NCBI GenBank assembly: GCA_900469445.1
Contig: UBXM01000048.1
Span: forward strand, 1-34,328
Reading direction: 5' to 3'
Origin: Hyphomicrobiales bacterium
GTDB lineage: Bacteria > Pseudomonadota > Alphaproteobacteria > Rhizobiales > Rhizobiaceae
DNA length: 34,328 nucleotides
Of the stretch, positions 1 through 7,714 are shown piece by piece. Position 1 is the first letter of the stretch. Each line of letters begins with the position of its first letter. A program made the position numbers and the translations under genes. The notes under the pieces were generated by a model. That model was not told the origin of the DNA. It searched no databases and saw only the letters and a list, made by a program, of their open reading frames with translations.

Positions 1-199
1 CTCTAAAACCCTCCCCGGAGCATTGAGCTCTCATTGCCGGCATGGCGTTCCTGACGAACGTCAGCTCGGAAGCACGATCTTGTTTTTATAGGGTAGCTTG
101 TGGACACGACGAGAGGCGCAGTTTCCGGTCGTCTGGTTCCATATGGAGGCGGGCTGCCCGGCTATGTGCCGGACAACCCTGGTCCCGGGAGGAAATCCC
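1..199 (-). other. smoE downstream spacer with small hairpins
   Basis: No gene is supported here. Read on the minus strand it follows the smoE stop. It holds two small inverted repeats: CCGGC/GCCGG (158-162 with 168-172, 5-nt loop) and CTGACG/CGTCAG (51-56 with 59-64, effectively a 5-bp stem with a 4-nt loop). Near the left edge the minus strand reads GGGGAGGG (10-17), a plausible ribosome-binding site for a gene starting just outside the window, probably the next transporter gene. Hairpins behind a binding-protein gene often stabilise its mRNA relative to the permease genes; that role is inference here. Confidence 0.35.
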
Positions 200-1516
200 T
201 TACTTGATGTAGCCGGCGCGGGTCATGTCGCGGGTCGCCGTTGCCTGGGCAGCGGCAAGCGCGTCGTCGACCGTGGACTGGCCGGCGATGACAGCCGAGA
301 AGAGCTGGCCGACAGTGGTGCCGAGAGCCTGGAATTCAGGGATCGCGACGAACTGGCCACCCGTGTAGGGAACCGGCTTGACGGTCGGCTTGGTGATGTC
401 GGCAGCCTGCATGGCAGCGAGCGTCGGCGCTGCGAAGGCTGCTTCCTTCTTGTAGTCCTCGGTGTTGTAGAGCGAGGTGCGCGTGCCCGGAGGAACGTTG
501 GCCCAGCCTTCCTTGGAGGCTACGAGCTGGGTGTATTCCTTGCTGGTTGCCCAGGCGATGAACTTCTGCGCAGCTTCGGCCTTCTTGGAGGAAGCCGGAA
601 CGGCGAGGTTCCACGACCACAGCCAGTTGCCGTGGTTCTGTACGCCTTCCTTGGACGGGAAGATCGCGTAACCAACCTTGTCGGCAACCTTACTATCCTT
701 CGGGTTCGATACGAAGGATGCGGCGACGGTCGCGTCGATCCACATGCCGCACTTGCCCTGCTGGAACAGCGTCAGGTTTTCGTTGAAGCCGTTGGACGAA
801 GCGCCAGACGGACCGGCTTCCTTCATCAGGTCAGCGTAGAAAGCGAGAGAGGCCTTCCATTCCGGCTGATCGAACTGCGGCTTCCAGTTTTCGTCGAACC
901 AGCGGCCGCCGAAGGAGTTGTTGAGCGCGGAGACGAAGGCCATGTTTTCGCCCCAGCCGGCCTTGCCGCGAAGGCAGATGCCGCTGATGTCGTTGCCCCG
1001 GTCGGTCATCTTCTTGGCCGCATCGGCGATGAATTCCCAGGTCGGGCTTTCCGGCATCTTCAGGCCTGCTTTTTCAAGCAGGTCGGTGCGGTACATGATC
1101 ATGGCGGATTCGCCGTAGAACGGAGCCGCGTAGAGCTTGCCTTCGACGGACAGACCGCCGCGGATCGCCGGCAGGAGGTCGTCCATGTCGTATTTGTCGC
1201 CGAGGCCTTCGAGCGGCAGAAGCCACTGCTGCTTGGCCCAGATCGGAACTTCGTAGTTGCCGATGGTGACGATGTCATACTGACCGCCGTTTGCGGCGAT
1301 ATCGGTGGTGACGCGCTCGCGCAGGACGTTTTCTTCCAGCGTAACCCAGTTCACCTCGATATCCGGGTTCGCCTTGGTGAACTCCGAGGTGAGGCCCTGC
1401 ATGCGGACCATGTCGCCGTTGTTGACAGTCGCGATGGTGAGGGTTTCAGCCGATGCCGAGGTGGCAACGAAGGCCAGCGCCGAGCAGGCGCCCAGCAGAA
1501 AAGTCTTCAATGTCAT
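200..1516 (-). CDS. smoE: Sorbitol/mannitol-type ABC transporter periplasmic binding protein
   Basis: 438-residue extracellular solute-binding protein (family 1) that should deliver a polyol or sugar to a MalFGK-type ABC importer. A Sec signal peptide fills residues 1-23 (basic start, hydrophobic core, cleavage after ATSASA, mature end ETLTIA). The mature part has the family pattern: an N-terminal lobe beginning TIATVNNGDMVRMQ, a YAAPFYGES hinge-region motif, and a Trp/Asn-rich binding lobe (NHGNWLWSWNLAVP). Length and sequence style fit SmoE of rhizobia and Rhodobacter. The start is fixed by GGGAGGAAGAT directly before the ATG. It lies downstream of a co-directional SorC-family regulator, as in polyol (smo) loci; the permease, ATPase and dehydrogenase genes would be off the left edge. 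Sorbitol/mannitol specificity comes from family resemblance and context; another hexitol or pentitol is possible. Confidence 0.8.
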   Translation of the reverse strand: MTLKTFLLGACSALAFVATSASAETLTIATVNNGDMVRMQGLTSEFTKANPDIEVNWVTLEENVLRERVTTDIAANGGQYDIVTIGNYEVPIWAKQQWLLPLEGLGDKYDMDDLLPAIRGGLSVEGKLYAAPFYGESAMIMYRTDLLEKAGLKMPESPTWEFIADAAKKMTDRGNDISGICLRGKAGWGENMAFVSALNNSFGGRWFDENWKPQFDQPEWKASLAFYADLMKEAGPSGASSNGFNENLTLFQQGKCGMWIDATVAASFVSNPKDSKVADKVGYAIFPSKEGVQNHGNWLWSWNLAVPASSKKAEAAQKFIAWATSKEYTQLVASKEGWANVPPGTRTSLYNTEDYKKEAAFAAPTLAAMQAADITKPTVKPVPYTGGQFVAIPEFQALGTTVGQLFSAVIAGQSTVDDALAAAQATATRDMTRAGYIK

Positions 1517-1565
1517 ATCTTCCTCCCGAGAAGATGTTGGCGAGCATTCGCTTTGCTCGTGGGCA

Positions 1566-1594
1566 ATTACCTATCAGGAGATGACAGAAGTCAA
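1566..1594 (-). promoter_or_regulatory. Putative smoE promoter
   Basis: On the minus strand, TTGACT (1594-1589) is followed after 17 nt by GGTAAT (1571-1566), about 50 nt upstream of the smoE start. The -35 is strong and the -10 weaker. A semi-palindrome, TTAAA-CCGT-TTTAA (1619-1632), lies just upstream of the -35 and could be a regulator site. Its presence suggests smoE is transcribed separately from the regulator gene behind it. Confidence 0.4.
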
Positions 1595-1662
1595 CACGGA
1601 TTCGTCGCTGCACTGCGATTAAACCGTTTTAAGCACTTGAATTTGAATGGAAAAATTTTTGC

Positions 1663-2616
1663 TCACAGGCGGAGCAACTGCTCGGCAGATGCTTCGTCGG
1701 TGATGATGCCATTGATCAATTTGCCTCTGAGGGCTGCTGCTATGGCCTTGATCTTGCGCTGTCCCTGGGCGATTCCGATGACGGCGCTGGTGTAGCGCGA
1801 CGGTATCGGAACACTGGCGACCCGCTCATTGACGGCGTTGTCCAGAAGCTGTCCCTGCTGGTCATAGACCCAGCCGCAGATTTCGCCCGCAGCCCCGCTT
1901 TCGACGAGGCTCAGCATCTCGTCACGGGCGAGGAAACCATCGACGCAGAGGGGGCCTTCGACCCCCAGTTCTCCGATGCCGACGAAGGTGGCCGCCGCTT
2001 CTGCGCCAAGCGCCAGCGTCGAGCGGACCAGCGCCTGATCATGCAGCGTTTCGCGTTCTTCCGCAGAAGAACAGAGGACCGGAAGCGGCATGGGGAAATG
2101 GCGCGCCTTGATGGCATCGGCCATGGAGAAGATGACGTTGTAGAAGGCGGCCGATCCGTCCGGGCCGATATTGCCGGTGAGCGACACGATGCGGTGCTGC
2201 GGGCATTCCATCGGCGGCAATTGATCGACCGCGGCCTTCAGCGTGCGGCCCGTACCGACGGCAAGCACGATCGGTTCCGGCCGTTTCAGCCAGCGCTCGA
2301 TTTCGGCGGCCGCCGCCTCTGCGATACCTGTCGTCGATGACGATCCGGAAGGGTCGCTCGGTACAACTTCGGCATGGCGCAGGCCGTATTTTTCCTTGAG
2401 CCGTTCCGCCAGTTCCAGACAGGCGGCGATCGGGTGGTCGAGCCTGACCTTGATCAGCCGCTCGGCCACGGCAAGCGAGACGAGCCGCTGTGCGGATTGC
2501 CGGGAGATGCCCATGGCGGCCGCTATTTCGTCCTGGGTGCGACCGGCGACGTAATAGAGCCAGCCAGCCCTCGCCGCATCATCCAGCCGTCCCTGGGTGT
2601 CAGACCGTTTTGCCAT
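1663..2616 (-). CDS. SorC-family sugar-responsive transcriptional regulator (SmoC-like)
   Basis: 317-residue regulator of the SorC family: an N-terminal helix-turn-helix (about 16-50, AGWLYYVAGRTQDEIAAAMG) and a C-terminal sugar-phosphate-binding domain with the GTGRT loop (121-125), a LTGNIG segment and a terminal ITDEASAEQLL helix. Such proteins bind operators as tetramers and release or activate on binding a sugar or sugar phosphate. The ATG at 2616 is chosen over a TTG seven codons upstream because the GGGGGAGGAG ribosome-binding site lies directly in front of the ATG and would be inside the longer frame. It is co-directional with smoE, 146 bp upstream of it, as expected for the local polyol regulator. 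The inducer cannot be read from the sequence. Confidence 0.82.
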   Translation of the reverse strand: MAKRSDTQGRLDDAARAGWLYYVAGRTQDEIAAAMGISRQSAQRLVSLAVAERLIKVRLDHPIAACLELAERLKEKYGLRHAEVVPSDPSGSSSTTGIAEAAAAEIERWLKRPEPIVLAVGTGRTLKAAVDQLPPMECPQHRIVSLTGNIGPDGSAAFYNVIFSMADAIKARHFPMPLPVLCSSAEERETLHDQALVRSTLALGAEAAATFVGIGELGVEGPLCVDGFLARDEMLSLVESGAAGEICGWVYDQQGQLLDNAVNERVASVPIPSRYTSAVIGIAQGQRKIKAIAAALRGKLINGIITDEASAEQLLRL

Positions 2617-2722
2617 GGCAGAATTCTCCTCCCCCAATTTGCTGACATTTTTTCTGACCGTCTGTCAAACAGTTGGCAAAAGTCATTCGCCTGCATCCAA
2701 CGAAAAGCCGTGGAGGAGTTGG

Positions 2723-3727
2723 TCAGCTCTCCGGCGCGGTCGCCGGTTCCGATGCGGCGAGCCGCAGCAATTCCTTCGCCGCCGTTTCGTCGGTGATCAG
2801 CGTGTTGCAGCCGATGCGGCGAATGGTGGCGCGAATGGCGACGGCGCGATGCGAACCGCCGGAGGAGAGAACGATGTGCTTCGCCTTCTTCAACGTATCG
2901 AGGTCGACCGACATGACCCGTTCGTTGAGCGCATGATCGACCGAGCGGCCTTGCTCGTCGAGGAAGTTGAACATCGTATCGCAGACGCAGCCGGAGGCGA
3001 TGAGACGGTCCAGCTCTTTTTTGGAAATGAAGCCTTCCGAGAGTGAGGTTGAGTGCGGGCCGATATCGCCGCAGCTGACGACGGCGAGATCGAGGTTCTC
3101 GGCAAGGTTGTAAATCGTATCAAGGCCGCATTTGTCGATCAGCGCGCGCTTGGTGGCGACGGTATCGACGAGAAGGGGGGCGAGGAACATGTAACATTCC
3201 GCGCCCAACTGGCCGGCGAAACGCCAGGTGAAGTCGATCGGATTGGTCTGGTGAACCGCGACGATGCCGCCGAGAAGCGAGACGACCTTGACATTGGAAT
3301 GGCGGGTGGGCCGAAAGCTGGATAACGAGGCGGTCATGGTGCGGCCCCAGCCGACGCCGATGGTCATGTCGTCCTGGATGACTTCGGAAAGGAATTGTCC
3401 GAGCGCGAGACCCACTGCGCCGGCAAGCGCATCGGCGCTGCTGTCGCGCGGAGTGGGGACGACGACGGCCTCATCAAGACCGTAGGTTTTTTCCAGCTGG
3501 ATTGCCAGTTCGACGCAGCTTTCGATGCCTTCCGAAATCCAGATCTGCACTTCCGAGCGTTTCATCGCCTCGTCGAGCATGCGGATGACGGTGGAGCGGC
3601 TGACCCCCAGTTTCTCTGCAACATCCTTCTGCGTCAGGCCCTGGTTATAATAAAGCCAGGCAGCGCGGAGCCTCTGCGAGGTCGCGTCGGAATAGGTCGT
3701 GTGGCTCTCGCGTCTCAATCTGGCCAA
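2723..3727 (-). CDS. Second SorC-family sugar-binding transcriptional regulator
   Basis: SorC-family regulator of about 334 residues. The helix-turn-helix starts near residue 20 (LRAAWLYYNQGLTQKDVAEKLGVSRSTVIRML). The sugar-binding domain follows, with the loop VGWGRTM, the segment VVSLLGGIV and the closing ITDETAAKELLRLA. I chose a TTG start at 3727. The GGAGG box lies 11 nt upstream of it, whereas an in-frame ATG at 3781 has no clear ribosome-binding site, and a good -35 (TTGACA, 3810-3805) with GATATC 17 nt on would start the transcript inside or after that ATG. The ATG start would give 352 residues. It is divergent from transaldolase, so control of tal and of itself is likely. Identity with SmoC-like regulators is only domain-level, so the two genes are not a recent duplication. 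Confidence 0.8.
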   Translation of the reverse strand: MARLRRESHTTYSDATSQRLRAAWLYYNQGLTQKDVAEKLGVSRSTVIRMLDEAMKRSEVQIWISEGIESCVELAIQLEKTYGLDEAVVVPTPRDSSADALAGAVGLALGQFLSEVIQDDMTIGVGWGRTMTASLSSFRPTRHSNVKVVSLLGGIVAVHQTNPIDFTWRFAGQLGAECYMFLAPLLVDTVATKRALIDKCGLDTIYNLAENLDLAVVSCGDIGPHSTSLSEGFISKKELDRLIASGCVCDTMFNFLDEQGRSVDHALNERVMSVDLDTLKKAKHIVLSSGGSHRAVAIRATIRRIGCNTLITDETAAKELLRLAASEPATAPES

Positions 3728-3781
3728 GGGCGAACAATCCTCCCGATAAGCAGAATATGCAATTTCTGCGCGTCCGGTCAT

Positions 3782-3810
3782 GATATCGTCTTCATTGGAA
3801 CATATGTCAA
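3782..3810 (-). promoter_or_regulatory. Putative promoter of the second SorC regulator
   Basis: Minus strand: TTGACA (3810-3805), 17-nt spacer, GATATC (3787-3782). The -35 is perfect and the -10 matches only 3 of 6. If used, transcription would begin near 3775, which supports the TTG start at 3727. Confidence 0.35.
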
Positions 3811-3828
3811 TTGAGAAGGACAAATGTC

Positions 3829-3868
3829 TTGACTTCTTTACCTTCCGGGGATGTTATCTAGATAACAT
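3829..3868 (+). promoter_or_regulatory. tal promoter with overlapping palindromic operator
   Basis: TTGACT (3829-3834) and TGTTAT (3852-3857) are 17 nt apart, a good sigma-70 pattern. The perfect 18-bp palindrome ATGTTATCTAGATAACAT (3851-3868) covers the -10 and the predicted transcription start. Such a position fits a repressor site; the adjacent divergent SorC-family regulator is the natural candidate to bind it. Confidence 0.6.
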
Positions 3869-3926
3869 GCCAGAGGAGCAAAATCGGTGCCTCCAGCACC
3901 GACAGCCATCAGTGAGGACCATCCGG

Positions 3927-4892
3927 ATGACGTCAAAACTAGAGCAACTTCGTTCCATGACCACCGTCGTCGCCGACACCGGCGACATCGAGGCTGTTGC
4001 CCGCTTGAAGCCGGTCGATTGCACGACCAACCCGTCCATCGTCCTCAAGGCGATCGGTACGTCGATCTTTGCCGACAAGGTGAAGGAAGGTGTGGCCTGG
4101 GGCCGCAAGCAGGGCGGCAATAACGAAGCGATTGCCGTTGCCGTTGCCGATCGCCTGGCGATCGATGTCGGTGCAGCACTCGCCGGCATCGTTCCGGGCC
4201 GCGTTTCGACAGAAGTCGACGCCGACCTTTCCTTCGACACCGAAGCCTCGATCAAGAAGGCGCATGAGATCATCGCCGCCTACAAGGCACGCGGTATCGA
4301 GCGCGAACGCATCCTGATCAAGCTTGCCTCCACCTGGGAAGGCATCAAGGCCGCCGAAGTGCTGCAGGCCGAAGGCATCGACTGCAACCTGACGCTGCTG
4401 TTCTCGCACGCCCAGGCCGTCGCCTGCGCTGACGCCAAGGCATTCCTGATCTCGCCCTTCGTCGGCCGCATTCTCGACTGGTACAAGAAGTCGACCGGCC
4501 AGGAATACACGGCCGAGACCGATCCGGGCGTCGTTTCGGTTCGTTCGATCTACAACTACTACAAGGCGAACGGCATCGACACGATCGTCATGGGCGCTTC
4601 CTTCCGCAATATCGGCGAAATCGAAGCGCTGGCCGGTTGCGACCGTCTGACGATCGCGCCGAACCTGCTCGACGAGCTGGACAAGGCTGAAGGCACGCTG
4701 GAGCGCAAGCTCTCGCCGGAGAAGTTCGAAGCCGCAGCGCCGATCAAGATGGACGAGAAGACCTTCCGCTGGATGCTCAACGAAGACCAGATGGCGACCG
4801 AAAAGCTGTCGGATGGCATTCGTCTGTTCAACAAGGATCTGATTGCGCTTCGCAACCTTGTCAGCAAGGAACTGCAGCTCGCTGCTGCCTGA
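3927..4892 (+). CDS. tal: Transaldolase (TalB type)
   Basis: 321-residue transaldolase of the non-oxidative pentose phosphate pathway, transferring dihydroxyacetone from sedoheptulose 7-phosphate to glyceraldehyde 3-phosphate. Active-site residues fall at the same numbers as in E. coli TalB: Asp17 (VVADTGD), Asn35 (TTNPS), Glu96 (STEVDA), the Schiff-base Lys132 (ILIKLASTWEG), Asn154 and Thr156 (CNLTLLFS), Ser176 and Arg181 (ISPFVGR). The ATG at 3927 follows GTGAGGA by about 9 nt and gives the usual family length; longer in-frame starts would run through the promoter. It is the first gene rightward from the palindromic operator and is closed by a terminator. The link to a sugar-responsive regulator suggests that supply of pentose or polyol carbon controls it. 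Confidence 0.95.
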   Translation: MTSKLEQLRSMTTVVADTGDIEAVARLKPVDCTTNPSIVLKAIGTSIFADKVKEGVAWGRKQGGNNEAIAVAVADRLAIDVGAALAGIVPGRVSTEVDADLSFDTEASIKKAHEIIAAYKARGIERERILIKLASTWEGIKAAEVLQAEGIDCNLTLLFSHAQAVACADAKAFLISPFVGRILDWYKKSTGQEYTAETDPGVVSVRSIYNYYKANGIDTIVMGASFRNIGEIEALAGCDRLTIAPNLLDELDKAEGTLERKLSPEKFEAAAPIKMDEKTFRWMLNEDQMATEKLSDGIRLFNKDLIALRNLVSKELQLAAA

Positions 4893-4911
4893 TCACAGAT
4901 CACTTAAAGTC

Positions 4912-4947
4912 AACAAAATGGCTCGTCGGAAGGCGGGCCATTTTGTT
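4912..4947 (+). terminator. Rho-independent terminator of tal
   Basis: An 11-bp stem, AACAAAATGGC (4912-4922) with GCCATTTTGTT (4937-4947), starts 20 nt after the tal stop. The 3' arm is T-rich and runs on into TTTC. Confidence 0.8.
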
Positions 4948-5073
4948 TTCGGAGAAAGGGAAGGTGGCGAAACTCTGCGCGCAAAAGTTGAGGTTAATCA
5001 ATCGCTTATTTAACTCAAACTTTAACATGATCGGATAATCTGCGGCTTGAAAACATGTCAGCTGGAGATATCA

Positions 5074-6795
5074 ATGGTCGGATTGCCTTTCGGTCACATC
5101 CAATCCAATGCCGCACTGGTGGAAGCGCTCAACCGCTCCCAGGCGATCATCGAATTCGATCTCAACGGCATCATCCTGACTGCCAACGAGAATTTCTGCA
5201 AAACCGTCGGATATTCGCTTTCCGAAATCGTCGGCAAGCATCACCGCATTTTCGTCGATGCCGCCGAGGCATCGTCGAAGGGCTATGTGGATTTCTGGGC
5301 AGGTCTGGCGAGCGGAAAGTTCGATCAGGGGAAATACAAGCGTTTCGGCAAGGGCGGCCGCGAGGTTTGGATCGAGGCTTCGTATAACCCGCTGTTCAAG
5401 GGCCGGAAGCCCTACAAGGTGGTGAAGATCGCGACCGACATCACTGCGGCCCGCAAGAGCGAGCTGGAAAACCGAGGCAAGCTCGAAGCTCTGTCGCGGG
5501 CGCAGGCGGTGATCGAATTTTCACCGGAAGGCAAGATCATTACCGCCAACGAGAATTTCCTCAATGCACTGGGTTATCGCCTGGACGAGATCGCCGGCCA
5601 GCATCATTCGATGTTCTGCGAACCCGAATATGCGCGATCGGCGGAATATCGGCAGTTCTGGCAGGAGCTCTCCTCCGGCCGGTTCTCGACCGGGCAATTT
5701 ACCCGAATCACCAAACAGGGCGAGTCGATCTACATTCAGGCGTCCTACAATCCGATCCTCGACGACAGCGGTCGGGTATTCAAGGTCGTGAAGTTCGCGA
5801 CAGATGTTTCCGAACGCATGACCGTGGTGAAGGAACTCGGCGCCGGACTTGGGCGGCTTGCCGACTGCAATATCCGCCAGACGATCGATGTTCCCTTCGG
5901 CACGGAGTTCGAACCGCTTCGCCGCGACTTCAATGCCTCGATCGGGGCCTTCCAGGAAACGCTGATGGGCGTGCTCAGGCAGACCGGCATGCTGAACGGT
6001 TCCAGCCAGGAAATGCATCAGGCTGCCGACCAGATGTCGATGCGGACGAAGGAGCAGGCTGCATCGCTTGAGGAAGCATCGGCAGCGCTGGAGCAGGTGA
6101 CCGCCACAGTGCGTGCCTCCTCGGCCAATACCGGCGAGACGCGCAAGCTCGTGATGAACGCGATGCAGTCTGCCACCTCATCGTCGGCAGTGGTGCAGGA
6201 GACGATCACGGCGATGAAACGTATCGCAGGCGCATCGACCGAGATCACGACGATCATCGGCGTTATCGACGAGATCGCCTTCCAGACCAATCTTCTGGCG
6301 CTCAATGCCGGCGTGGAAGCGGCGCGCGCGGGCGAGGCCGGCAAGGGCTTTGCGGTGGTTGCGCAGGAAGTTCGCGAGCTTGCCCAACGTTCTGCGACGG
6401 CGGCCAAGGAAATCAAGGCGCTGATCGACAATTCTGGCCGGGAAGTGACAGAAGGCGTCCGGCTGGTCGATGAAACCGGCGTGGCGTTGAAGGAGATCGA
6501 GGAATTCGTCGCTTCCATCGACCGCAATGTGCAATCGCTGGCGACCGCTGCTCAGGAGCAGGCGACCGGCCTGTCGGAGATCAATAATACCGTTTCGCAG
6601 CTCGACCGGATGACCCAGCAGAACGCCGTCATGGTGGAGCGCACGACAGGGATCAGCCAGACACTGGCGACGGGAGCGGCGCAGCTCGTCGAGCTGGTCA
6701 ATCACTTCAAGCTCAACCGGCGTGCCAGAATTCGCGAATCGGATCCGTCGACCGGTGCGGCGCCGGCTGAAGGGGCAAGCAGGCAGGCGGCATAA
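5074..6795 (+). CDS. Soluble PAS-PAS methyl-accepting chemotaxis protein
   Basis: 573-residue chemoreceptor with no membrane segment. Two similar PAS/PAC sensor domains (about 14-125 and 137-247) share IIEFDLNGIILTANENF- and VIEFSPEGKIITANENF-type openings, each closing with KVVKIATDIT / KVVKFATDVS. A short linker (250-300) leads into the MCP signalling domain. Its hairpin tip (IDEIAFQTNLLALNAGVEAARAG, about 398-420) is the CheA/CheW contact region. No NWETF-type CheR-binding tail is seen; the protein ends GASRQAA. PAS domains of this class often hold haem or flavin and sense redox or oxygen; a haem ligand cannot be assigned by eye. The ATG at 5074 follows TGGAGATATCA, preferred over a TTG nine codons earlier. 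It is monocistronic between two terminators. Energy or redox taxis is inference. Confidence 0.92.
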   Translation: MVGLPFGHIQSNAALVEALNRSQAIIEFDLNGIILTANENFCKTVGYSLSEIVGKHHRIFVDAAEASSKGYVDFWAGLASGKFDQGKYKRFGKGGREVWIEASYNPLFKGRKPYKVVKIATDITAARKSELENRGKLEALSRAQAVIEFSPEGKIITANENFLNALGYRLDEIAGQHHSMFCEPEYARSAEYRQFWQELSSGRFSTGQFTRITKQGESIYIQASYNPILDDSGRVFKVVKFATDVSERMTVVKELGAGLGRLADCNIRQTIDVPFGTEFEPLRRDFNASIGAFQETLMGVLRQTGMLNGSSQEMHQAADQMSMRTKEQAASLEEASAALEQVTATVRASSANTGETRKLVMNAMQSATSSSAVVQETITAMKRIAGASTEITTIIGVIDEIAFQTNLLALNAGVEAARAGEAGKGFAVVAQEVRELAQRSATAAKEIKALIDNSGREVTEGVRLVDETGVALKEIEEFVASIDRNVQSLATAAQEQATGLSEINNTVSQLDRMTQQNAVMVERTTGISQTLATGAAQLVELVNHFKLNRRARIRESDPSTGAAPAEGASRQAA

Positions 6796-6822
6796 CCGCA
6801 ATCGGTGCAACTGAAGAACAGA

Positions 6823-6850
6823 AGAAAACCCGCTTCGATGCGGGTTTTCT
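6823..6850. terminator. Bidirectional terminator (chemoreceptor / sitD)
   Basis: A perfect 11-bp stem, AGAAAACCCGC (6823-6833) with GCGGGTTTTCT (6840-6850), and a 6-nt loop lie between the convergent chemoreceptor and sitD genes. The symmetric A/T flanks let it work in both directions. Confidence 0.85.
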
Positions 6851-6880
6851 CGTATCTTGAGGCTGCTTGTCCGCGCTTGC

Positions 6881-7714
6881 TCAGGCCGCGGCGCGGGACG
6901 CGAGCGTGGTGCGAATGAATGCGGCGATGAAGGTCGCCGTCATCAGCAGCACGATGGTTGGGGCAGGGGCGCTATCCAGGAAAAAACTCAGATAGATGCC
7001 GCCGAGCGAGCAGCCGAGCGCCACTGCGATCGCCGTGATCAGCATGGCTGTGAAGCGGCGGGTAAGCAGGAAGGCGATGGCACCTGGGGCGATCAGAAGC
7101 GCCACCGAGAGAATAATGCCGATTGCCTTCAAGGCACCGACGACCGTCAGCGACAGGACGGCAAGCAGGCCGTAATGCAAGAGCCGGGTCGGCAGGCCGA
7201 TCGCCTTGGCATGCTGTTCGTCAAAGGCGTGCACCAAAAGGTCCTTGCGGAAAATGACGAGGAAGATGGTGGAAGCGATGGCGATCACCGTCGTTTCGAT
7301 CAGGTCCTGCGGCAGGATGCCAAGCATGTCGCCGAACAGGATGTGGTCGAGATGCACATCGGCCTGAACATTGACGTAAAGAACGAGGCCAAGGCCGAAC
7401 ATGCCGGAAAAGACGATGCCGAGCACCGTGTCTTCCTTGATGCGGCTGTTTTCCTTGAGGAAACCTGTCGCAAGCGCGCAGACCATGCCGGCGACGAAGG
7501 CGCCGATCGAAAACGGGATCGCCAGCATATAAGCGATGACGACGCCCGGCAGGACGGCGTGAGAGACGGCGTCGCCCATCAGCGACCAGCCCTTCAAAAT
7601 CAGGAAACAGGAGAGGATCGCCATCGGCAGCGCGATCATCAGCGTCACCGCAAAGGCGGTCTGCATGAAATCGATCTGGAAGGGGAAGAGGAGGAGGTCG
7701 ATCGTGTCGCTCAT
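6881..7714 (-). CDS. sitD: Manganese/iron ABC transporter permease SitD
   Basis: 277-residue ABC-3 family membrane permease with about eight hydrophobic segments and the family's cytoplasmic coupling region (LKGWSLMGDAVSHAVLPGVVIAYML, about 42-66). It pairs with SitC to form the channel for Mn(II), possibly also Fe(II), driven by SitB. Its start overlaps the sitC stop by 4 nt (ATGA), so translation is coupled. It is last of four genes in the sitABCD order and ends before a bidirectional terminator. It shares the LKGWSLxGDAxSH motif with SitC, showing descent from a common permease. Zinc-type (ZnuB) function cannot be excluded from the subunit alone; the Mur-like boxes upstream favour manganese. 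Confidence 0.88.
   Translation of the reverse strand: MSDTIDLLLFPFQIDFMQTAFAVTLMIALPMAILSCFLILKGWSLMGDAVSHAVLPGVVIAYMLAIPFSIGAFVAGMVCALATGFLKENSRIKEDTVLGIVFSGMFGLGLVLYVNVQADVHLDHILFGDMLGILPQDLIETTVIAIASTIFLVIFRKDLLVHAFDEQHAKAIGLPTRLLHYGLLAVLSLTVVGALKAIGIILSVALLIAPGAIAFLLTRRFTAMLITAIAVALGCSLGGIYLSFFLDSAPAPTIVLLMTATFIAAFIRTTLASRAAA

Noticed and set aside
98..1795. Long plus-strand frame (565 codons) opposite smoE
   Set aside because: Mirror of a clearly recognisable signal-peptide protein; Arg/Gly/Val-rich translation with no domain. GC-rich codon bias keeps the opposite strand open.
1663..3727. Tandem duplication of one SorC regulator
   Set aside because: The two proteins share fold and motifs but differ through most of their length, so they are separate family members rather than a recent copy.
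3780..3926. N-terminal extension of transaldolase to 3780
   Set aside because: Would translate the promoter and palindrome; the shorter start has GTGAGGA and gives TalB numbering of active-site residues.
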